This document shows, in pieces, positions 56,459 to 64,000 of a stretch of DNA of 64,000 nucleotides. Every line of letters begins with the position of its first letter. Within the stretch, counting starts at the first letter, position 1. Source of the stretch: Rhodococcus sp. 105337. Its GTDB lineage: Bacteria > Actinomycetota > Actinomycetes > Mycobacteriales > Mycobacteriaceae. The stretch covers positions 1-64,000 of the forward strand of contig NZ_JABAGQ010000002.1 in assembly GCF_012844225.1 (NCBI RefSeq), written 5' to 3'. The translations under genes and the position numbers were made by a program. The notes below the pieces were generated by a model. The model was given only the letters and a program-made list of their open reading frames with translations, did no database searches and was not told the DNA's origin.

Positions 56459-58048
56459 TCAGCCGCCGGTGTCGGCGTTCTCCGGAGGGATGACAACGGT
56501 GCCGGTCTCGCCCGAGAGCGGCGTCCCGGGCGCGACGGCCGGTGCGCCCTCTGTCGTCGTAGGCGCCGGCGACGGAGCGATCCCCGGGTCGGACGGTTCC
56601 GTACCCGGTTGATCGCTCGGTTCCGGTGACACCGGAATCGGACTCGTGGTGTCCGGAAGTGTGGTGTCGTCGGGCCCCGGTGTGGTCGACGGGTCCGGTG
56701 TGGTGCTCGACGGCGGCGCAGTGGTGGTGTCGCGATCGGGGAAGGTCTCGTCGGGCGAGACCTCGGGGGTGGGCACCTGGTCGATCGGGGTGGGGGTCAC
56801 CGTGGTTCCACCGGACCGGGGATTCGACGTGCTCGATCCGGGGATGTCCGTGTCGAGGATGGCCGGAGGGAGCATGTCGGCGGTCGGTGCGGGCGGGAAC
56901 TGTGCGTCCGAGGTGAGAGTCGAGATCGGCAGGGAATCCGGGTCCTGGGACGGGATCGCGGTCTCGGTGGGCGCCCGGGGTGCGTCCTCGTTCGCCGGGG
57001 GTACCGCTCCGCTCGTCATCAACGGCGAGACCGGCCCGCCGGCGGTGTCGCGGCCGGCGAAATGCTCGGTGGCGAAACCCGCGAGGATCGCGCTCAGCAC
57101 GAGTACACCGGCAAGCGTGCCCGAGAGTCGTCCGCTCGTTTTGCCGCGACGCGTCCTCGACGACCCGACCAAGGGATAGGCCGCTGCCTCGGCCGACTCG
57201 CCGATCAGGGCGGCGCCCTGAGCCGCAGCGGATGCAGGCTCGGCCACGCGCATGGTGTCGCCGTCGAACGCGCCCGCAATTGCGTCGGCCAGGGCGGGAA
57301 CGCCGGCCGCGCCACCGACCAGTGCGAGTGTCCGTGGGTGCGGTGTCGATCCGGTGCAGATGCGCCGCGTGAATGCGGCAGCCGTGTCGGCGAGGTCGGC
57401 GCTCAGTTCGTGGAGGTCGGCGCGGGTGAGGGTGACGGACGCGTCGGGTCCCGCTTCCGCGATGTCGATCCGCGCGACGTCGGCGGTGGTGAGTACCTCC
57501 TGGGCGCCCTGGCACCGGGCGGCGAGCAACTCGGAGTCGATCCGGCGGCGGGTGCGCATCGTGCTCGTGGAGCGGAGGACCCGTTCGTAGATCCGTGTTC
57601 CGAGCGCGTTGCCGCTGACTTCTTCGGTGCGTGCAGAGCGAAGGACGGTGCCGGTGGACTGGTCCAGGACGGACACCGTGGTGCCCGTGGCACCGAGATC
57701 GGCGATCGCGACCGTTCCCGCTTCGGAGCGAAGGCCCACGGTGCGGAGGAATGCGAGCGTCGCAGCGGTTTCGGGGACGAGTCGTACGTGTCGTCCCTCG
57801 CGTTCGGCAGCGAGACGTACGGTCTCGGCTTGTTCGTCGGTGCGGTAGGCGACGTTGACAACAGGACGATCCGCCAGGTGCGCGCACATCAGGGAGACGG
57901 CGTCGAACACAAGATCACCGAGTTCACGGCTTCGGTCGGAATCGGCAGCCAGTCGGCGGTACTCGGTGGTGGATCCGGTCTCCGTGTCGACCCGTAGGGC
58001 CGAACCGACACCTGACGTTCCCACGGAGATGCCTAGCGACGTGGGCAT
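56459..58048 (-). CDS. Hsp70/actin-fold membrane protein with Pro/Thr/Ser-rich tail
   Basis: A 529-residue protein. Residues 1-~285 look like the nucleotide-binding domain of Hsp70: LGISVGTSGVGSAL at the start (phosphate 1), VAIADLGATGTTVSVLD at 113-129 (phosphate 2), LALVGGAAGVPALADAIAGAF near 241 (adenosine loop) and EPASAAAQGAALIGE near 270. There is no substrate-binding domain. One membrane helix (about 307-328) leads to a ~200-residue tail rich in Pro, Thr, Ser, Asp and Glu, probably outside the cell. It is divergent from groES. M. tuberculosis has no gene at this place, as I recall. Function unknown. Confidence 0.8.
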   Translation of the reverse strand: MPTSLGISVGTSGVGSALRVDTETGSTTEYRRLAADSDRSRELGDLVFDAVSLMCAHLADRPVVNVAYRTDEQAETVRLAAEREGRHVRLVPETAATLAFLRTVGLRSEAGTVAIADLGATGTTVSVLDQSTGTVLRSARTEEVSGNALGTRIYERVLRSTSTMRTRRRIDSELLAARCQGAQEVLTTADVARIDIAEAGPDASVTLTRADLHELSADLADTAAAFTRRICTGSTPHPRTLALVGGAAGVPALADAIAGAFDGDTMRVAEPASAAAQGAALIGESAEAAAYPLVGSSRTRRGKTSGRLSGTLAGVLVLSAILAGFATEHFAGRDTAGGPVSPLMTSGAVPPANEDAPRAPTETAIPSQDPDSLPISTLTSDAQFPPAPTADMLPPAILDTDIPGSSTSNPRSGGTTVTPTPIDQVPTPEVSPDETFPDRDTTTAPPSSTTPDPSTTPGPDDTTLPDTTSPIPVSPEPSDQPGTEPSDPGIAPSPAPTTTEGAPAVAPGTPLSGETGTVVIPPENADTGG

Positions 58049-58365
58049 AAGTTCACCTCTCGTGCATGACCGGTGCTCGGGCGGGGTTCTTTTCCCTCTC
58101 TGGGGTCACCGTATGGTCACGCTCTCGATTTCGTTATGCAACCGTAACATAATTCTGTATGTGGTGACTCGGCTCGGCGCGTCGGCCCCGGCCCCTCTTG
58201 AGTGGCTGGCACTCTCATGTATAGAGTGCTAGTGACACCGAGCGTTGATCCGGCACCCGCGACGACGGGTCTGCGTACGGCGTCACCCGTGGTGACTGAA
58301 CAACCCCGCGTCCGAGGACATCGAGAGCTTCGGACCCAAAAACCCCTGAAAGTGGAGGGCTCATC
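58049..58365. other. Divergent regulatory region between the Hsp70-like gene and groES
   Basis: This 317-base gap holds an AT-richer patch (about 58125-58165) that may carry the minus-strand promoter, and the CIRCE element with the groES promoter (separate entry). The remaining ~130 bases are the groES leader, in which I see no clear structure. No coding region is supported. Confidence 0.6.
58198..58232 (+). promoter_or_regulatory. CIRCE element (HrcA operator) over the groES promoter
   Basis: CTGGCACTC, 9 bases, GAGTGCTAG (58206-58232) matches the CIRCE consensus TTAGCACTC-N9-GAGTGCTAA at most positions, and perfectly in its inner GCACTC / GAGTGC core. A promoter TTGAGT (58198-58203), 16 bases, TATAGA (58220-58225) is embedded in it. 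HrcA should therefore repress groES-groEL1 and release it on heat shock. Confidence 0.88.
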
Positions 58366-58668
58366 GTGGCGAGCGTGAACATCAAGCCGCTCGAGGACAA
58401 GATCCTCGTCCAGGCCAATGAGGCCGAGACGACGACTGCCTCCGGCCTCGTCATCCCGGATACGGCGAAGGAGAAGCCCCAGGAGGGCACCGTCGTCGCT
58501 GTAGGCCCCGGCCGCTGGGACGAAGATGGCGACAAGCGCATCCCGCTCGACGTCAAGGAAGGCGACGTCGTCATCTACAGCAAGTACGGCGGAACCGAGA
58601 TCAAGTACGCCGGCGAGGAGTACCTGATCCTGTCTGCGCGCGACGTCCTGGCTGTCGTCGCCAAGTAG
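58366..58668 (+). CDS. groES: Co-chaperonin GroES
   Basis: A 100-residue heptameric lid of the chaperonin, starting [42 protein letters not shown] and including the mobile loop. The GTG start follows GTGGAGGG. It is controlled by the CIRCE element and is followed by groEL1 after a hairpin. Confidence 0.98.
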   Translation: MASVNIKPLEDKILVQANEAETTTASGLVIPDTAKEKPQEGTVVAVGPGRWDEDGDKRIPLDVKEGDVVIYSKYGGTEIKYAGEEYLILSARDVLAVVAK

Positions 58669-58677
58669 GCCGCACAC

Positions 58678-58716
58678 ATTCCGCCCCGGAGTTCCGTCAT
58701 GGACCCGGGGCGGAAT
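58678..58716 (+). terminator. Hairpin between groES and groEL1
   Basis: ATTCCGCCCCGG / CCGGGGCGGAAT (58678-58689, 58705-58716), a perfect 12-bp inverted repeat with a 15-base loop and no T-tract. It may allow more groES than groEL1 product through partial termination or mRNA processing. Confidence 0.6.
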
Positions 58717-58746
58717 CCGTTGCGGATCACCCGAGTCCAGGAGTAG

Positions 58747-60372
<1,626 letters not shown>

Positions 60373-60394
60373 GAGCGAACCGAGACACGAAACT

Positions 60395-60430
60395 CGAAGC
60401 CCCGCGCAGAGTTCCATGCGCGGGGCTTCG
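60395..60430 (+). terminator. Terminator after groEL1
   Basis: CGAAGCCCCGCG / CGCGGGGCTTCG (60395-60406, 60419-60430), a perfect 12-bp stem that extends two pairs inward. It lies 22 bases after groEL1. Confidence 0.75.
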
Positions 60431-60529
60431 TCGTGTCGGAGAGCGGTGCCGGCTCGGGCCGTCGGGCGCTCGGCGGACGACGCTCGGACGTGCAGCCTGT
60501 AGGGCGGGGTCATCCGCACCGGGGCCGCA

Positions 60530-60823
60530 TCACACGGCGACCTTGCGTCGGCGATGACGGGCGTACATCTCACGTTCGGTCTCCGACATTCCGCCCCAGA
60601 TGCCGTACGGCTCGGCAACGGTGAGTGCGTGCTCGCGGCACTGCTCGAGCACGGGGCAACTACGGCACAGATCCTTCGCACGGCTCTCGCGCTGGGCGCG
60701 CGCACGTCCCCGTTCCCCGTCCGGATGGAAGAACATCGAGGAGTCCACTCCGCGACACTTGCCGTCCATCTGCCAATCCCACAGGTCCGCGTTGGGCCCG
60801 GGCAGGTGATTCGGTGCAGGCAT
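60530..60823 (-). CDS. whiB3: WhiB family iron-sulphur regulator, WhiB3-like
   Basis: A 97-residue WhiB protein. The four [4Fe-4S] ligands are Cys23, Cys53, Cys56 and Cys62 (C-x29-C-x2-C-x5-C). The GIWGG turn (74-78) and basic tail RHRRRKVAV support DNA or sigma-A binding. WhiB3 senses redox state and nitric oxide and controls lipid metabolism in M. tuberculosis. The symbol rests on family and position between groEL1 and the Rv3415c/sigD cluster. ATG 60823 is followed upstream by a long non-coding region. Confidence 0.9.
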   Translation of the reverse strand: MPAPNHLPGPNADLWDWQMDGKCRGVDSSMFFHPDGERGRARAQRESRAKDLCRSCPVLEQCREHALTVAEPYGIWGGMSETEREMYARHRRRKVAV

Positions 60824-61374
60824 GTGGCACTCCTTCGCAGCGTTGCTCGCATCAAGGACGAGCGGACCGTAGTTCGGTGATGGGGTACCCCCATGCAGCC
60901 GAGCGAATCTTTGTTTCGAGCGAACTCACCGTAAAAGCGTTATCGATTCACCGTCAAGGGTTTCGATCAGTGGCGAAGTCCATAACAACAACGTCAAGAA
61001 TTAACCCCTGAAATATTTACATTGTGACCGGGTCATGATGCAACCCGGCAGCCGAATGTCTTTCGAAATCCGGCGTTGCGGACATGGCTGGGTTCGCTCA
61101 TCGCCCTAACCAGTGCAAAGGCAGCGGTGTGCCGGTGTACGGGGGTTTCGCCCTCGTCGCGGAGCCTCTTGTGCGCCGCCTTCGTTGGGCATACAAATTG
61201 TATGTTCTTAACGCTACGTTAAAGGAAATGTTCGAATTCGGTTCCCTGGACGTTCGTCCTATTCCACTCTTCAAGACTATTTGCGCGCGCGGTGCGTATT
61301 TCTTGAAACATTCGGCCCGGATCGGGCGGGCCGAACGTCGGTGCGATGATTGTCCGATGTTCGCCAAAGGCCCC
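60824..61374. other. AT-richer intergenic region with several palindromes
   Basis: This ~550-base stretch between whiB3 and the next gene is poorer in GC than its surroundings, especially 60905-61030 and 61185-61310. It holds GGGGTACCCC (60882-60891), CATACAAATTGTATG (61190-61204) and TTAACGCTACGTTAA (61208-61222). On the minus strand two TTGACG hexamers, in the 60950-60996 stretch, could serve whiB3. An open frame in phase with the downstream gene reaches back to 61084, but its composition does not look coding; ATG 61228 would be a possible in-frame start. Confidence 0.55.
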
Positions 61375-62274
61375 ATGAAGGATGACATCGAATCGGCGGG
61401 TCCGCAGCGTTCGTTGCCGCCGAGTTCGCCCGGTGCGGCGGCCGCGCTGGCCGCTGCGGCATTCGGCGCCGCCCCGGGCATGCATCCGCTCCCGGCAGCG
61501 CACGATGTGGAACAGCGGTGGCACCGCGCCGTGGCCCTGGGCGGCCAGGGGCGCTATGCCGCGGCGCGAGCCGAACTCTCGCGGCTCCGCCGGGAGGTTG
61601 GACCGACAGGGGCCTGGGCGTCACTCGTCGCAAGTACCGAGGCATCGCTGCTCCGCCAACTCGGAGGCCATCGGGTGGCTGCGGCGTCGGACGGCCGGGC
61701 GCTGGCGGCAGTAGGGACGGAGGCTGCCTCGCACGGGGATCCGGAGAATCGCATCCGTTGTGTCCGAGCTCGATGCGACGCACTGACCGGTCTCGCCGCC
61801 GACTCGCTGGGGACCGGGGGGCTCGCGGCTTCCCGGGACCTGCTGACACGGTGCACCGCGGTGCTGGACGAGGCCGAGGACGCCGACGGCGACGCACCCT
61901 TTCTGCGCCAGCGGATACGCCTCGCATGGGTGAGTGCCGAAACGGCTCTGGCCGGAGGGGACTTCTCCACCGCTCGCGTGTTCGCGGATCGTGCTGCCGC
62001 CCTCGCGTCGCGGTACGGATCGGTGCGGCACACGATCAAATCCGACCTGATCAGGGCCGCGTCGCTGACCGGCGATGCCGATTCGGAGCCGGCGCGTGAG
62101 CTCGCGAGAGAAGTGTTCGACTGTTGCGCGGAACACGGCTTGATCCCGCTTCGGTGGGCGGCAGCGATGATGCTCGCGGGCGTCGGTGGCTCCCCCGAGG
62201 CGGTAGGAGCGGTGAACGCATGCGCCGCAACGATCGTCCGCCGCGGTGGGCGATTTGTCCCGATGGGCGTCTGA
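61375..62274 (+). CDS. Helical-repeat protein of unknown function (Rv3415c-like position)
   Basis: A 299-residue, Ala-rich protein that looks all-helical and TPR-like (WHRAVALGGQGRYAAARAELSRL near residue 42, AWVSAETALAGGDFSTARVFADRAAALASRYG near 182). No catalytic motif, signal peptide or membrane helix is seen. It stands directly before sigD in the same orientation, as Rv3415c does in M. tuberculosis; a link to SigD control is possible. The start is uncertain: ATG 61375 (AAAGG four bases before) is chosen; ATG 61357 and ATG 61228 are in frame. Confidence 0.75.
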   Translation: MKDDIESAGPQRSLPPSSPGAAAALAAAAFGAAPGMHPLPAAHDVEQRWHRAVALGGQGRYAAARAELSRLRREVGPTGAWASLVASTEASLLRQLGGHRVAAASDGRALAAVGTEAASHGDPENRIRCVRARCDALTGLAADSLGTGGLAASRDLLTRCTAVLDEAEDADGDAPFLRQRIRLAWVSAETALAGGDFSTARVFADRAAALASRYGSVRHTIKSDLIRAASLTGDADSEPARELAREVFDCCAEHGLIPLRWAAAMMLAGVGGSPEAVGAVNACAATIVRRGGRFVPMGV

Positions 62275-62394
62275 CCGGTACTGCCGTACCCGAATTGTCG
62301 GCCACTATCGCTACGCTAGGTGGGTTCCACGTCTCCGTGGAAGCACGCCCGGGTGGGGGATCGTGTCTCTGTAACGCCAGGACTTGCGCAATCG

Positions 62395-62973
62395 ATGACT
62401 GTTATGGGTGAGGAGTGGGACGCCGCCGTTGTTGCGGCTGCGCAGGGTGATCGTGCTGCTCTCTCCCGAGTTCTCGAAGGTGTTCGACCGCTCGTCGTGC
62501 GGTACTGCCGCGCACGAGTGGGATCCGCAGAGCGCGGCCAGCTCTCTGCAGACGACGTAGCGCAGGAGGTGTGCCTGGCTGTGATGACTGCGTTGCCGAG
62601 ATATCAGGACCAGGGACGCCCCTTCATGGCGTTCGTCTACGGCATTGCGGCCCACAAGGTCGCCGACGCACACCGCAGCGCGGCGCGTAATCGCGCCGAA
62701 CCCGTTGCGGATGTGCCGGAAGTGATGTCGCTCGACGACAGCCCGGAGGAATTTGCGCTCAACTCGGAAGCCGGCCGGGAGATGAAGAAGCTTTTGGAGA
62801 TTCTTCCGGAGAAACAACGCGAGGTCTTGATCTTGCGTCTGGTGATGGGGTTGTCGGCCGAGGAAACGGCCGTGGCAGTCGGAAGCACAGCGGGAGCGAT
62901 ACGAGTGGCTCAGCACCGAGCCATCGCCAGACTCAAGAAAGAAGTCACGAGAGCAGGTGAAAGGAATGGGTAG
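62395..62973 (+). CDS. sigD: RNA polymerase sigma factor SigD (ECF family)
   Basis: A 192-residue ECF sigma factor. Region 2 is RPLVVRYCRARVGSAERGQLSADDVAQEVCLAV to HKVADAHRSAA (about 36-100), and region 4 is LEILPEKQREVLILRLVMGLSAEETAVAVGSTAGAIRVAQHRAIARLKKE (about 138-187). The text agrees closely with M. tuberculosis SigD as I recall it, which serves starvation and stationary-phase genes. ATG 62395 is a likely start; ATG 62404 is possible. It overlaps the anti-sigma gene. Confidence 0.93.
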   Translation: MTVMGEEWDAAVVAAAQGDRAALSRVLEGVRPLVVRYCRARVGSAERGQLSADDVAQEVCLAVMTALPRYQDQGRPFMAFVYGIAAHKVADAHRSAARNRAEPVADVPEVMSLDDSPEEFALNSEAGREMKKLLEILPEKQREVLILRLVMGLSAEETAVAVGSTAGAIRVAQHRAIARLKKEVTRAGERNG

Positions 62974-63976
62974 GAGGCGCAACTCGGGCGGCAGCTTCTC
63001 CGAGGATCTGCCCGACGGCGACGCTACCGTGGACATCTCTGCAGTCCGGCGAGACGACGCCCTCATCGACGCGATCTCGGGAAACGGTCCCGTCGAGACG
63101 GAATCGACCGAGGAATACGAACTCGCCACTCTGCTGGCCGGCTGGCGAGCCGAGATCCTGTCCGACCCGGTACCCGCGGAGCCGGACCTCGATCAGGTCG
63201 TCGCCGCCGTCCACAGGGAACTCGGTGCTCGTGACGCCCTCGCCTCACGGCGTGCGCGGTCGAAGAGCCAACTTCGCGTGATCCGCCCGATTGCCGGGGC
63301 TGCCGCGCTGGTGATGATTGCTCTCGGCGGCGCCACTGCGGTGTCCTACAGCGCAGAGCCCGGCGACCCGCTGTGGAGCGTGAAGCAGGTCGTGTTCAGC
63401 GAGCAGGCGCAATCGACAGAAGCCCGCATCGATACCACGTCGACGCTCGAACGCGCCGAGCAATTGATCGCCGACGGAAAGACCGACGAAGCGGAGCAAT
63501 TGTTGCAGTCCGCCGAAGCGCGGTCGGCGCGGGTCACCGACCAGGGCGACCGCGATGCCCTCGGAGACTGGCTACAAAGGTTGTCGGCCGAAATCGACAA
63601 ACTGGCGCCCGCGCCGTCACCACTGCCACTGCCGCCGCCCTCGGACACTGCGGTGGTGCCCGCGCCCGACGTCGGGCAGATTCCGTCGGACACCCTCCTT
63701 CCCGTGGAGCCGGGGCCGCTTCCGACGACGCCCGGTCCCGTCGAGCCGTCGCAACCGGTACCGTCACCGTCCCCGCCGCCGATCGACCCCACCATTCTCG
63801 ATGCGCCGCCGGCGTCCGACACTCCTTCGCCGACTCCGACGCCGTCACCGACCCAGCCCGGGACGACGGAACCGTCGAGCGGGACACCGGGGGATACGTC
63901 GCCGCTACCGCCCACCTCGCCTGCGTCTGCGTCGCATTCGCAGACGACGGCGAATTCGGAACCGGGTACTCCCTAG
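62966..63976 (+). CDS. rsdA: Anti-sigma-D factor RsdA
   Basis: A 336-residue single-pass membrane protein. The N-terminal cytoplasmic part holds the SigD-binding region (DISAVRRDDALIDAISG near 23, EYELATLLAGWRAEIL near 50). A membrane helix lies at about 107-127, and then come a helical segment and a ~125-residue Pro/Ser/Thr-rich outer tail. In M. tuberculosis RsdA holds SigD until it is degraded by ClpXP. The protein is about 35 residues longer than the mycobacterial one, in the tail. ATG 62966, inside sigD, follows AGGTGA. Confidence 0.9.
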   Translation: MGRRRNSGGSFSEDLPDGDATVDISAVRRDDALIDAISGNGPVETESTEEYELATLLAGWRAEILSDPVPAEPDLDQVVAAVHRELGARDALASRRARSKSQLRVIRPIAGAAALVMIALGGATAVSYSAEPGDPLWSVKQVVFSEQAQSTEARIDTTSTLERAEQLIADGKTDEAEQLLQSAEARSARVTDQGDRDALGDWLQRLSAEIDKLAPAPSPLPLPPPSDTAVVPAPDVGQIPSDTLLPVEPGPLPTTPGPVEPSQPVPSPSPPPIDPTILDAPPASDTPSPTPTPSPTQPGTTEPSSGTPGDTSPLPPTSPASASHSQTTANSEPGTP

Positions 63977-64000
63977 GGGGACGGTCTCGACCTGCTCACA

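Noticed and set aside
61084-61374. 97-codon N-terminal extension of the Rv3415c-like gene
   Set aside because: The stretch has lower GC, palindromes and a poor start context, so it looks like a regulatory region. ATG 61228 remains a possibility.

Overview
The window is high-GC actinobacterial DNA. Its gene order closely follows one long stretch of the Mycobacterium tuberculosis chromosome as I remember it: the S10, spc and alpha ribosomal operons, truA, an ESX-4 type VII secretion locus, rplM-rpsI, glmM, glmS, nnrD, alr, tsaE/tsaB/rimI/tsaD, groES-groEL1, whiB3, sigD-rsdA. Start codons are often GTG or TTG, and neighbouring genes often overlap by 1 or 4 bases. A thioesterase-ended NRPS, an antigen 85-like esterase and an ESX-4 locus that includes eccE point to a mycolic-acid actinomycete outside Mycobacterium, most likely Rhodococcus. 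The genus is inference; no database search was made.

Layout. 1-7.8 kb is accessory: the 3' end of an NRPS gene, a secreted esterase, a DrrABC-like ABC exporter on the minus strand and a Tat-exported amidase. 7.8-25.4 kb is the translation core: S10 operon (rpsJ to rpsQ), spc operon (rplN to rplO), secY-adk-map, then infA-rpmJ-rpsM-rpsK-rpsD-rpoA-rplQ, with dtd facing map. 25.4-29.8 kb holds truA and two small autoregulated-looking units: a membrane protein with a winged-helix regulator, and a TetR gene divergent from an acyl-CoA dehydrogenase. 29.8-42.4 kb is the ESX-4 locus: eccE, eccB, mycP, eccD, eccC, an Rv3446c-like protein and two WXG100 proteins. 42.6-60.4 kb returns to core genes: rplM-rpsI, peptidoglycan precursor enzymes (glmM, glmS, alr), nnrD, the t6A tRNA-modification genes and groES-groEL1. 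60.5-64 kb carries a WhiB regulator, a helical-repeat protein, sigma factor D and its anti-sigma factor.

How it fits together. Most genes serve ribosome building, protein export (SecY and ESX-4), protein folding and envelope precursor supply. The least ordinary items are: (1) an overlapping gene pair at 45.3-47.0 kb downstream of glmM, whose small protein has a YxxxD motif and whose large protein has an N-terminal WxG, so they look like a type VII substrate pair; (2) a membrane protein at 56.5-58.0 kb with an Hsp70/actin-like cytoplasmic domain and a 200-residue Pro/Thr/Ser-rich tail, divergent from the CIRCE-controlled groES; (3) a TsaB-RimI fusion; (4) palindromes placed exactly on promoters at 26.44, 28.57 and 42.48 kb, two of them on apparently leaderless genes; (5) an abrupt codon-usage change inside the NRPS gene. 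I saw no CRISPR array, insertion sequence, prophage, rRNA or intact tRNA gene.
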